From the NCBI RefSeq assembly GCF_000255555.1, contig NZ_AGRW01000054.1, positions 62,001-126,000 of the forward strand: 64,000 nt of DNA, in the 5' to 3' direction. The notes under the pieces were generated by a model that was not told the origin of the DNA, ran no database searches, and saw only the letters and a list, made by a program, of their open reading frames with translations. The position numbers were made by a program, and so were the translations under genes. Each line of letters begins with the position of its first letter. Within the stretch, counting starts at the first letter, position 1. This stretch comes from Treponema saccharophilum DSM 2985 (GTDB taxonomy: Bacteria; Spirochaetota; Spirochaetia; Treponematales; Treponemataceae). Positions 8,254-15,715 of the stretch are shown here, piece after piece.

Positions 8254-9234
8254 TTACAAAATTTTTTGGAATTCCGCGCAAATTTTCGGTATCACGTTTC
8301 CGAGCTTGCCCTCGATGCTGAGCCCCGCCGCATTTTTGTGCCCGCCGCCGCCGAATTTCGCCGCAATCGCGCTCACGTCGACCTTGTCCCTCGAGCGGAA
8401 TCCTGCCGTGCAGGTGTCCTCGGAGTCCTGCCTGACGAACAGCACCGCCTCGACGCCCTCTATCGCGAGCAGGAGCGAGTACAGCGCGTCCGAGTCCCTG
8501 CCGTCCTGCCCGAACTTTTTCGTGTCGTCCATCGTCTCGTACGTCACGATGAGCTTTCCGCCGAATTTTGCCTCCGCGCGGTCGAGCATGATGCCGAGAA
8601 GCTTCCTCGTGCTGAGCGATTTGCCACCTGCCATCTCGTCGTGCGTCGTCCTCGGGTTCGCGCCCGCCTCCACGAGACGCGCGGCCTGCCGGAATACTTC
8701 CGCCGAGTCCTCTTTCAGGAACCGGAAGAATCCCGTGTCCGTCGAAAGCCCGAAGAAAAGCTCCTTCGCGACGTCCTGCGGCACGGGGCCGACCGTCTTC
8801 TCGTAAATCTGCTGCACGAGGCACGCGGTGGCGGGGGAGGTTGGGTCTATTATGCAGTTCTCCTTCGCGTCCGCGGTCTTGTGGTGGTCTATGATGTACG
8901 TGTCTATCCCCGAAAGGTCGCCGTTTATCTCCCCGAACCGCGACCTCTCCGAGCAGTCCAGCACGACGATTGCCGCCGACTTCCGCTCGCTCTGCGATAG
9001 CGCGCGGGGCGTGTCGGTGAAAAGTCCCGCCTTGTCCTTTATCTCGTGCCTTTTGAACGGGCCTGCGGAGAGAAGCTGGACGTCCTTGCCGAGCTTCTTG
9101 AGGAGGGCCGCCATTCCGAGGCAGCTGAATATTGCGTCCCCGTCCGGCTCCTTGTGCCCGATGATGAAGAAGAACGAATGGCTGCCGATGAAGGCCCGGA
9201 ATTCATTGATTTTTTCGTCTGTGATGATTTTCAT
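8254..9234 (-). CDS. nrnA: DHH/DHHA1 phosphoesterase, NrnA-type oligoribonuclease/pAp phosphatase
   Basis: A 326-residue NrnA-like enzyme expected to degrade nanoRNAs and/or 3'-phosphoadenosine 5'-phosphate. DHH-domain motifs are present (HKEPDGDAI near residue 27, VLDCSE, and the DHH motif IIDHHKT), and the DHHA1 domain ends with the RNA-binding GGGGHKNAAG motif. The ATG at 9234 is preferred to an upstream one because homology begins here and AGGT lies eight bases upstream. It stands alone between two terminators and is therefore probably monocistronic. Confidence 0.92.
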   Translation of the reverse strand: MKIITDEKINEFRAFIGSHSFFFIIGHKEPDGDAIFSCLGMAALLKKLGKDVQLLSAGPFKRHEIKDKAGLFTDTPRALSQSERKSAAIVVLDCSERSRFGEINGDLSGIDTYIIDHHKTADAKENCIIDPTSPATACLVQQIYEKTVGPVPQDVAKELFFGLSTDTGFFRFLKEDSAEVFRQAARLVEAGANPRTTHDEMAGGKSLSTRKLLGIMLDRAEAKFGGKLIVTYETMDDTKKFGQDGRDSDALYSLLLAIEGVEAVLFVRQDSEDTCTAGFRSRDKVDVSAIAAKFGGGGHKNAAGLSIEGKLGNVIPKICAEFQKIL

Positions 9235-9336
9235 TGCAGTGACCTGATTCTGATAAAAATATATGTTCCCAAAAGCCGGCCGGATGGTTCCGGACGCGCG
9301 TCGGCAATCCATGCATCCGCCGGAAATTCAGGCGTA

Positions 9337-9373
9337 GAAAAAAAATAAGAGCCACCGGTTTATCGGCGGCTCT
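9337..9373 (-). terminator. Intrinsic terminator after the small exported protein gene
   Basis: AGAGCCACCG at 9348-9357 pairs with CGGCGGCTCT at 9364-9373 with one mismatch. The A-run at 9337-9345 is the T-run on the minus strand. Confidence 0.87.
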
Positions 9374-9408
9374 TTGGCGCATCATCGTGATGCTCGGGAA
9401 ATCAATCC

Positions 9409-9849
9409 CTAGTAAACCATTTCGAGCGAGTCCTTGTCCTTGTCGGAAACAACGAGGTTGCTGTCCGCAACTCCCCATGACGCGCTCATTCTGGAGACCG
9501 GCATCGTGAGGATGACATGGTTGAAGGACCCTTCCTTTGTTACGACCGTCATCCATGGAGCCATTCCCTTCGGGAGCGGGCGGAACGCGAGCTTTGCGTG
9601 GTTGCTCTCGTCCTTCTCGTACCATTTTTTGGGAATGGATACGCTTCCGACCGAGCCGTGTCCTTTTGCGTACATGACGAGGTATGCGTCCTTGTGGTCA
9701 AGAACCTTATAGACCGTCACGTTGTGGTATGAGATTTTTGCTTCCTGAAAAGGATACTTGTACTCCTGCTCCTTCTTTGAATCCTGTGCAGAAGCTGAGA
9801 ATGCCATCGCTGCAAAGAGCAGTGCCGAAACGATGAGTGATTTTTTCAT
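9409..9849 (-). CDS. Small exported protein of unknown function
   Basis: A 146-residue protein with a clear signal peptide (MKKSLIVSALLFAAMAFSASA, cleavage probably before QDSKK). There is no lipobox, so it is probably soluble and periplasmic. The mature part is rich in beta-type sequence (ISYHNVTVYKVLDHKDAYLVMY, GSVSIPKKWY, VILTMPVSRMSASWGV, in parts). The start follows AAAGGAG at good spacing; a longer in-frame extension upstream is rejected because it overlaps argF and lacks this signal. I do not recognise a family. It lies 35 bp downstream of argF and may be transcribed with it. Confidence 0.82.
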   Translation of the reverse strand: MKKSLIVSALLFAAMAFSASAQDSKKEQEYKYPFQEAKISYHNVTVYKVLDHKDAYLVMYAKGHGSVGSVSIPKKWYEKDESNHAKLAFRPLPKGMAPWMTVVTKEGSFNHVILTMPVSRMSASWGVADSNLVVSDKDKDSLEMVY

Positions 9850-9884
9850 ACAAAAACTCCTTTTTTTGCACAATTCATCTGCAA

Positions 9885-10841
9885 CTATTGGATGAGTGCA
9901 AGCATTATTGCCTTTATCGTATGCTTCCGGTTCTCCGCCTGATCCCACACTTTGCTGAAGGAACTTTCGAATACATCCTCGGTAACTTCCTGCCCCTTTA
10001 CGGCGGGGAGGCAGTGCATGAATATCGTGCCGGCCTTTCCTGTCGCAGCCATGAGGCTCTCGTTTACCTGATACGGTGAAAGCAAGCGGGTTCTTTCGTC
10101 TTTGAGCGATTCCTCGCCCATCGAAACCCATACATCAGTATAAAGGCAATCTGCGCCTTTTACAACCGAAATTTTATCGGAAATTTCTATTTTGGCTCCG
10201 CTCTCCCGCGCGAACGGCTCGCATATTTCCTGTATGTCCTTTGGCGGGAACAGCTCTTTCGGGCTGTATATGGCGAAATCGATGCCGAGCTTTGCCGAAA
10301 TCACCATGAGCGAGCGCGCGACGTTGTTCCTTCCGTCTCCGCAGAACGCCCATTTCAGTCCTTTGAGTGTGCCGAAATGCTCTTTCAGCGTCATCACGTC
10401 GGCGAGGGCCTGCGTCGGGTGGTATTCATCTGTCAAGCCGTTTATGACGGGGACGCCCGAGTATTTCGCGAGCATCTCCGCGTGTTCCTGTCTGAAGCCC
10501 CTGAATTCGATTGCGCTGAACATCCTGCCAAGAACCCGCGCCGTGTCCTCCACGCTCTCCTTTCCCCCGAGCTGGATGTCCTGCGTGGACATGAACACCG
10601 GATGGCCGCCTTCCTCGCCGAATGCAGTCTCGAATGACGAGCGCGTCCTTGTGGAGCGTTTCTCGAAGATGAGAGCGATCGTCTTTCCGAGAAAACGCTG
10701 GTGAACCTCGCCATCCCGCGCCTGCTTTTTTACGAGGAACGCGTAGTCCAGAATCTGGAGAATCTCCTCCGGCGTGTAGTCTCGCCAGGTGAGGAGCGAA
10801 CGTCCCTTGAAGGGTGAGCCGAACTTTTCTGCTTCAAACAT
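9885..10841 (-). CDS. argF: Ornithine carbamoyltransferase
   Basis: A 318-residue carbamoyltransferase that makes citrulline from ornithine and carbamoyl phosphate, or runs in the catabolic direction. It has the carbamoyl-phosphate loop STRTR (residues 63-67), the HPTQ motif, and the ornithine-side HCLPA motif near the C-terminus. The ATG at 10841 follows AAGGAG. No other arg gene is nearby, so biosynthetic versus arginine-deiminase roles cannot be separated, and a putrescine-type variant is not fully excluded. The gene lies directly behind a tRNA-Met gene and its terminator with no space for its own promoter, so expression probably depends on read-through. Confidence 0.93.
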   Translation of the reverse strand: MFEAEKFGSPFKGRSLLTWRDYTPEEILQILDYAFLVKKQARDGEVHQRFLGKTIALIFEKRSTRTRSSFETAFGEEGGHPVFMSTQDIQLGGKESVEDTARVLGRMFSAIEFRGFRQEHAEMLAKYSGVPVINGLTDEYHPTQALADVMTLKEHFGTLKGLKWAFCGDGRNNVARSLMVISAKLGIDFAIYSPKELFPPKDIQEICEPFARESGAKIEISDKISVVKGADCLYTDVWVSMGEESLKDERTRLLSPYQVNESLMAATGKAGTIFMHCLPAVKGQEVTEDVFESSFSKVWDQAENRKHTIKAIMLALIQ

Positions 10842-10861
10842 TGGGAACTCCTTTTTTAGCA

Positions 10862-10903
10862 TAAAAAAATAGAGCCGATCGCATATTTCTTGCAATCGGC
10901 TCT
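10862..10903 (-). terminator. Terminator/attenuator between tRNA-Met and argF
   Basis: AGAGCCGAT at 10871-10879 pairs with ATCGGCTCT at 10895-10903, with an inner GCA/TGC stem, followed on the minus strand by TATTTTTTTATG. It starts three bases past the tRNA 3' end and ends ~20 bases before the argF ATG. Confidence 0.88.
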
Positions 10904-10906
10904 AAG

Positions 10907-10979
10907 TAGGGGCAATAGGATTTGAACCTATGACATACGGAATATGAGTCCGGTGTTCTACCAGCTGGACTATGCCCCC
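10907..10979 (-). tRNA. tRNA with CAT anticodon (tRNA-Met, or tRNA-Ile2)
   Basis: A 73-nt cloverleaf on the minus strand. The acceptor stem GGGGGCA pairs with TGCCCCT (first pair G-U) and the discriminator base is A. The anticodon loop is CTCATAT with anticodon CAT. The T-arm is ATAGG-TTCAAAT-CCTAT. CCA is not encoded. It lacks initiator features (GGG/CCC anticodon stem, mismatched 1-72), so it is elongator Met or the lysidine-modified Ile2. Confidence 0.93.
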
Positions 10980-10992
10980 AAGTGATGATGTT

Positions 10993-11021
10993 AATATACC
11001 GAATCGCTTTTTTTGTGTCAA
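10993..11021 (-). promoter_or_regulatory. Sigma-70 promoter of tRNA-Met (and argF)
   Basis: On the minus strand TTGACA (11021-11016), a 17-base spacer, then TATATT (10998-10993). The -10 box ends 13 bases upstream of the tRNA 5' end. Confidence 0.88.
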
Positions 11022-11114
11022 CAGGTTTTGAAAAAAAAAAGCGATTTTTTCAAAGAAATTATGGAGACGCACCAGCAGTTCCGGTTACATGGCGGCGCGT
11101 CTCCGATGCGGAAC

Positions 11115-12932
11115 CTAGTTCACGGTGAATCCGGTGACCATCCCGACGACGCTTTCCGCGGCATCCTTGTTCCTTCCGCTCGCGTCCTTCGCTTCCGCGG
11201 CTGCGTCCTTCATGTCGTTCATGTGCATCGAGATTATGCTCGACTGCTCCTTCGTCTCGTCTGCAATCGATTTCAGGTTGTCTATCTCGGTGAAGACGCG
11301 CCCGCTTTCCCGCTTCATCGTCTCGGACGCGCTCGTTATGGATTTCGTTGTCTCGTCGAGTGTCCCCATCATCTGCAGAATCTGCCCGACACCGGCGGTC
11401 TCCTCCTCCATGCCGTGCTTTATGGAGCGCATCATGTCGTCCATCTGCCCGATTTTCCTTCCGACGGTGTCGAACGCCGCCGTCGACTTCTGCGACGACT
11501 CGACTATCTTGTGTATCGCCATCGTCACGTTGTCGATGATTGCCTTGATTTCACCGGACTGCGTCGCGCTCGTCTCCGCAAGCGTCCTGATTTCGTCCGC
11601 GACGACGGAGAATCCCTTTCCGATTTCGCCCGCGTGCGCCGCCTCTATCGCGGCGTTCATCGCGAGGAGGTTCGTCTGCTCGGCTATCGCCGCGATTGCG
11701 GTGTTCGCCTCCGTGAGGCTCTGCGACTGCACGGCGATTCCCTCAATCTGCTCTCCGACCTCCGTCTGTATCCTCCCGCCTTCCTTCGCCTCCGTCACGA
11801 GCGCCTCGTATTCCGTCGTTATCGAGTCGACGGTCTTGCTGACCGATGCTATGTTCGCGGAAATCTGCTCGATTGCTGACGACGACTGCGAGATGGCGGA
11901 GACCTGGTCCGAGATGCGCTTGTCGAGGTTCGCGATTTCGTCCTTGACGATTCCGACGCCGTCCGCGACTATCGAAATCCTGTCCGTCTGCGACGAAATT
12001 CTTCCGTCTATAGCCCCGATTCCGTCTGCGGTGCTGTTTATGCTGTCGATGCTGCTCTTCATCTTCTCGTGGAGAATCGCCCCCGTCTCCTTCAGGATTC
12101 CGGATTCCTTCTGCAGTTTTTTCACGAGCTGCTCGAGGCTTCCGATTACCTTGTTGCAGTTTTCCGCGAGCGTGTCGATTTCCGTGCGGCCTCGGCTCGG
12201 GAGCCGTGACGTGAGGTCCGCCGTCCCCTGCGATATTTTCTCCATTTCCGACGATATCTTTCGTATCGCGCCGAAAATCCTAGCGGAGAATAGATATATG
12301 ACGAGGATTCCGGCAATCATGAAGGCAATGCCGAACAGCGTTATCCTCGTTATCTCCTTCCGCATCGTGCTGATTATGAACTCGACGTCGAAATCAACGC
12401 CGACAAGACCGACTATCTGCCCGCGCGAATTCCGTATTTCCTTGAACGTGCTTATCTTCCAGCCCCATTCGCCCTGGTTCACGAGCCCGGAGCAGGACTC
12501 GACGCCGTGCTCAATCGTGTCTATCGGGGCGTATCCCCACGATTCTATGTCCTCCTCGGTGCCGAGCGCCGAGAAATTTTTCTTGTCGCTCGGCGGGCAG
12601 CTTCCGTCTATCACGTAGGTGAACGTCGTGCCCGATTTCCGCGTCATCGTGAAAAGGTACTGGCATTCGACGGATTCCTTGAGGTCAAGAAGCTGGAGCC
12701 TCGTCTCCTCGTAGAACGGGTCGCTTTCGTCGAGGGTGGAGGCGAGCGATTCGAATTTGTCCCCGTCGATGAGCTTCGCGGCTTTGTTGACGACAGGCTG
12801 CCCCTGCATCCGCGCGAAAGCCTCGCCCGTCCTTATTATGGATGTCCCGGCTAGCACCGAGAGCACTATGATGGAAATGAAAATTACGGCTGTGAAGCCC
12901 GCTATGAAACGGCTTTTTAAAGTTCTGAACAT
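11115..12932 (-). CDS. Methyl-accepting chemotaxis protein
   Basis: A 605-residue chemoreceptor. TM1 is near residues 8-31 ([19 protein letters not shown]) and is followed by a periplasmic sensor of about 165 residues of dCache or single-Cache type. TM2 ([16 protein letters not shown]) is followed by a HAMP domain and a long cytoplasmic coiled coil with the signalling tip [19 protein letters not shown]. The C-terminus ([12 protein letters not shown]) lacks a CheR-tethering NWETF pentapeptide. The ligand cannot be read from sequence. The gene has its own Shine-Dalgarno (GGAG) and no che neighbours. A hairpin (11063-11104, GGAGACGC/GCGTCTCC) downstream may mark the transcript end but has a poor T-run. 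Confidence 0.95.
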   Translation of the reverse strand: MFRTLKSRFIAGFTAVIFISIIVLSVLAGTSIIRTGEAFARMQGQPVVNKAAKLIDGDKFESLASTLDESDPFYEETRLQLLDLKESVECQYLFTMTRKSGTTFTYVIDGSCPPSDKKNFSALGTEEDIESWGYAPIDTIEHGVESCSGLVNQGEWGWKISTFKEIRNSRGQIVGLVGVDFDVEFIISTMRKEITRITLFGIAFMIAGILVIYLFSARIFGAIRKISSEMEKISQGTADLTSRLPSRGRTEIDTLAENCNKVIGSLEQLVKKLQKESGILKETGAILHEKMKSSIDSINSTADGIGAIDGRISSQTDRISIVADGVGIVKDEIANLDKRISDQVSAISQSSSAIEQISANIASVSKTVDSITTEYEALVTEAKEGGRIQTEVGEQIEGIAVQSQSLTEANTAIAAIAEQTNLLAMNAAIEAAHAGEIGKGFSVVADEIRTLAETSATQSGEIKAIIDNVTMAIHKIVESSQKSTAAFDTVGRKIGQMDDMMRSIKHGMEEETAGVGQILQMMGTLDETTKSITSASETMKRESGRVFTEIDNLKSIADETKEQSSIISMHMNDMKDAAAEAKDASGRNKDAAESVVGMVTGFTVN

Positions 12933-13094
12933 ATGCTGCTCCGCTTTATTTTGATATTTTTTTAGGTTAGTCTAACACTGTTTCTCTAAAAAGAAATATG
13001 AGCCGGATAAATTTTCGTTTTAATGGGGAGCGCACGGCGCGGAGGGGGCGGGCGGCAGGAAACTGGGACGGGATTCCCTGCCGGAAAAAGAATG

Positions 13095-13559
13095 CTACTC
13101 GCGTTTCTTGTCGATTTTCTTCACCTCGGTTATGAATTCGTCGAGGTTCTCGAAGTGCTTGTAGACCGACGCGAACCGTATGTAGGCAACTTTGTCTATC
13201 TCGTTCAGTTTCTCGAGAACAAGCTCGCCCAGCTCCGTCGTCGCGATTTCCCTGGACGATTTCGCGCGCATTATCGCGGTTCCCTCAATCTCGTTTACGA
13301 GCGTCTCTATCGTGTTCGTCGGGACGGGGCGTTTCTCGAGCGCGCGCTCGATTCCCTTCTCGATTTTCGTGCGGTCGAACGGCTGCCGCCTTCCGTTCTT
13401 CTTGACGACCATGAGTGGCTTGTATTCTATCTTCTCGTAGCTCGTGAAGCGGTAGCCGCAGCTCGTGCATTCGCGCCGCCTTCTAATCGACTCGCCGTTC
13501 GACATCGTGCGCGATTCGAGCACTTTGTCTTCCATTTTCCCGCAGTATGGGCATCTCAT
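13095..13559 (-). CDS. nrdR: Transcriptional repressor NrdR
   Basis: A 154-residue NrdR, the ATP/dATP-sensing repressor of ribonucleotide reductase genes. It has the zinc ribbon MRCPYCG ... CTSCGYRFT (residues 1-36) and an ATP-cone domain from about residue 49 (VVKKNGRRQPFDRTKIEKGI). Length matches the family (150-160). AGAGGTGA precedes the ATG. No nrd gene is in this window, so its target is elsewhere. I saw no obvious NrdR box pair near its own start. Confidence 0.97.
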   Translation of the reverse strand: MRCPYCGKMEDKVLESRTMSNGESIRRRRECTSCGYRFTSYEKIEYKPLMVVKKNGRRQPFDRTKIEKGIERALEKRPVPTNTIETLVNEIEGTAIMRAKSSREIATTELGELVLEKLNEIDKVAYIRFASVYKHFENLDEFITEVKKIDKKRE

Positions 13560-13586
13560 GATTCACCTCTTTTCAGATGGGGAATT

Positions 13587-14228
13587 CTACAGTTGTCGAT
13601 TCTGTATTGCAAGTGATTTTTCGTATCCTTCGCGCAGGGAGACCTGGAGGAAGCGCGGGACGAGCGTCGTCAGCTTCGCGATGCTATCCGCTCCGCCGCG
13701 CGCCTTCCACGCGGTCTCTATCCGGCTCCAGAACGTCGCTATCCGCGGTATGAACGACAGCGCGAGCGCGAGCGTGTCCGATGCCGGCGTCGCTTTTTTT
13801 CCTGTCAGTTTCCGCTCTATTGAGGCGAATCCCTCCCTGAACTGTCCCGTGCTCGTCGTCCTGTAAAAAATCGACGTCGTTTCGAGCGAGAGCGCGAGCC
13901 GGGAAAGGAGCGGGACATACGTGCCGTCGGGGACGAGCATTTCCGGAAAACCTGTCCCGGAGACGGCGTTCATGACGGCGGTCGCGGCGTAGAGGAGGAC
14001 GGCGTATGCGATTGTCGGCTTGTTGTCGGAGAATGCCTCCGCCGGCGTCAGCCCGAGCAGCGCGACCGAGACGATTATCAGGGCGGGGTAGGCTGCGAGG
14101 CACGCTTCTGCCGGAAGCGCGAACGACGTCAGCGCGAGGATAACCATGAGCGCGAGTTTTGCCTGCGGCGGAATTTTGTGGAGAACCGTCTGCTTCGTCT
14201 TGTAATGGAAGAATTTCGCGCCTTCCAT
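13587..14228 (-). CDS. bioN: ECF transporter transmembrane component (EcfT/BioN type)
   Basis: A 213-residue membrane protein of the CbiQ/BioN/EcfT family that couples the ATPase to the substrate-binding S component. N-terminal hydrophobic segments (LALMVILALTSFALP, YPALIIVSVALLGL, IAYAVLLYAATAVM) are followed by the family's cytoplasmic helices with Ala-Arg-Gly-like motifs (ETAWKARGGADSI). The ATG at 14228 is chosen because GGAG lies six bases upstream; the alternative ATG at 14234 overlaps the preceding stop as ATGA. Either way it is translationally coupled to the BioY-ATPase gene, which strongly suggests a biotin-type transporter. Confidence 0.88.
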   Translation of the reverse strand: MEGAKFFHYKTKQTVLHKIPPQAKLALMVILALTSFALPAEACLAAYPALIIVSVALLGLTPAEAFSDNKPTIAYAVLLYAATAVMNAVSGTGFPEMLVPDGTYVPLLSRLALSLETTSIFYRTTSTGQFREGFASIERKLTGKKATPASDTLALALSFIPRIATFWSRIETAWKARGGADSIAKLTTLVPRFLQVSLREGYEKSLAIQNRQL

Positions 14229-14230
14229 CG

Positions 14231-15607
14231 TCATCTCCATACGAGGTCGGATGCCGACTCGTATTTCGCGAGCGGGTTCCGTATCGACCATTGCTCGAGG
14301 TTGAGGGAGAGCGCGTCCTCGGGCTTCCCGTCGAACACGACTTTCCCTTCCTTGAGGATGACGAAGTGGTCGGCGAGCGCAAGGCATTTCTCAAGCTCGT
14401 GGGTCAGTATGATTACGGTCCTGCCTTTTTCGTGCAGTTCCGCGATGAGCCTGTTCACGTCGAGTACGCCTGGATAGTCGAGGTTCGCGTAAGGCTCGTC
14501 GAAGATGAGTATGTCCCGGTTCATCGCGATTATCGACGCGACTGCAAGGCGCCTCTTTTCCCCGCCGCTTAGGAATTCCGCCGGGATGTCCGCCTTGTCG
14601 AGGAGCCTGACCTCCGCGAGCGCGTTTTCCGCGATTCGGGCGGCGCTCTCCTTTGTCTCCCCCGCGTTCCTCGGGCCGACAGCCGCGTCCTCCCGGGGCG
14701 TGTCGCCGAGAATCTGCGTGGCGGCTTCCTGGAATACGAGCCCCGGCTTCGACATCGTCGTTATCTCGCCGTCGGTCGGCTCCATAAGCCCCGATATGAG
14801 CTGCATGAGGACGCTTTTTCCGCTCCCGTTCGCGCCGCCTACGATGGTGACGCTTCCCTTTTCGATTTCCATGCTGACGTCGTAGAGCGCCGCCTCGTAT
14901 TTCTTTCCGCCGTCCCTGCCCGGGAAAAGCTTCGTGACGTTCTTGAGCGACACCGCGGATTTCCCGTCGCGCATCTCCCTGAGCGCCTCCCGTTCCGCGT
15001 CGCGCGCGCTTTTCGAGGACGACGATATGTACCGCGCGGCAATCGGGCGGAGGAGGAGCGTGAGCGGTATCGTGACTGCAAATTTTATCAGGTCGCCGGG
15101 AATGAACGGGATGAACGTGAGCTTCAGCGCCGCCTGAAACGTCTGCGGCTTTCCCTTTCCCGCCATGACGTGCATGAACCACGGAATTCCCGGGACGTAC
15201 ACGATTGCGTATGCGACGAATGCGGCTGCCGCGATTTTTATGACGGCGAGCCGCCCCTTCCGCTCGTTTTCCGTCGGGACGCCGAGCGCTATTCCCGCGG
15301 CGAGCGAGCCGAGCAGGTAGCCGAAGATATAGCCGCCGGTCGGTCCCGCGAGGATTGCGATTCCCCCGTGCGCGTTTGCGAATACGGGAATCCCGACCGC
15401 GCCCGCCGCCATCCATATCAGCACCGATGCCGGGCCGAACGCGCCTCCCAATGTCGCTCCCGCGAGTATGCAGAAGAAATTCTGGAGCGATATCGGAACG
15501 CCTCCGGGCAGCGGAATCGACATCACGCAGCCGACTGAGATTATCGCGGCGAAAAGCGCGATGAAGCACGATTTTAGGATTCTGTTTTTGCTGTTTTCCT
15601 GTCTCAT
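14231..15607 (-). CDS. BioY S component fused to ECF ATPase (BioY-BioM fusion)
   Basis: A 458-residue fusion. Residues 1-195 are a BioY biotin-binding S component with six hydrophobic helices and the typical GxLxxGxxxG-like glycine pattern (GATLGGAFGPASVL, GPTGGYIFGYLLG). Residues 215-458 are an ABC ATPase with Walker A GGANGSGKS (257-265), signature LSGGE (346-350) and Walker B DILIFDEP (365-372). BioY, BioM and BioN are usually separate genes. Here BioY and ATPase share one chain and BioN follows, so one ATPase per S component is enforced. An operator-like palindrome ends seven bases before the ATG, and no Shine-Dalgarno is present. Confidence 0.93.
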   Translation of the reverse strand: MRQENSKNRILKSCFIALFAAIISVGCVMSIPLPGGVPISLQNFFCILAGATLGGAFGPASVLIWMAAGAVGIPVFANAHGGIAILAGPTGGYIFGYLLGSLAAGIALGVPTENERKGRLAVIKIAAAAFVAYAIVYVPGIPWFMHVMAGKGKPQTFQAALKLTFIPFIPGDLIKFAVTIPLTLLLRPIAARYISSSSKSARDAEREALREMRDGKSAVSLKNVTKLFPGRDGGKKYEAALYDVSMEIEKGSVTIVGGANGSGKSVLMQLISGLMEPTDGEITTMSKPGLVFQEAATQILGDTPREDAAVGPRNAGETKESAARIAENALAEVRLLDKADIPAEFLSGGEKRRLAVASIIAMNRDILIFDEPYANLDYPGVLDVNRLIAELHEKGRTVIILTHELEKCLALADHFVILKEGKVVFDGKPEDALSLNLEQWSIRNPLAKYESASDLVWR

Positions 15608-15613
15608 TTTAAA

Positions 15614-15650
15614 ATTGTAAACTCTCTTCTATTGTTTTTAAGTTTACAAT
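15614..15650 (-). promoter_or_regulatory. BirA-like biotin operator overlapping the bioY promoter
   Basis: ATTGTAAACT (15614-15623) and AGTTTACAAT (15641-15650) form a perfect 10-bp inverted repeat separated by 17 bases. The half-sites match the BirA consensus TTGTAAAC...GTTTACAA; the spacer is slightly longer than the classical 14-16. The proximal half-site contains TACAAT, a good -10 box ending six bases before the ATG, so bound BirA would block transcription. Confidence 0.82.
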
Positions 15651-15715
15651 CGAACATATCTTCAATCGGAACCTCTGTCAATACGGGGCATCTCTGGTTT
15701 TTGTGGAGTGAAAAT

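Noticed and set aside
11125-12618. 497-codon open frame on the plus strand
   Set aside because: Antisense to the chemoreceptor; Ser/Ile-rich shadow of the coiled coil.
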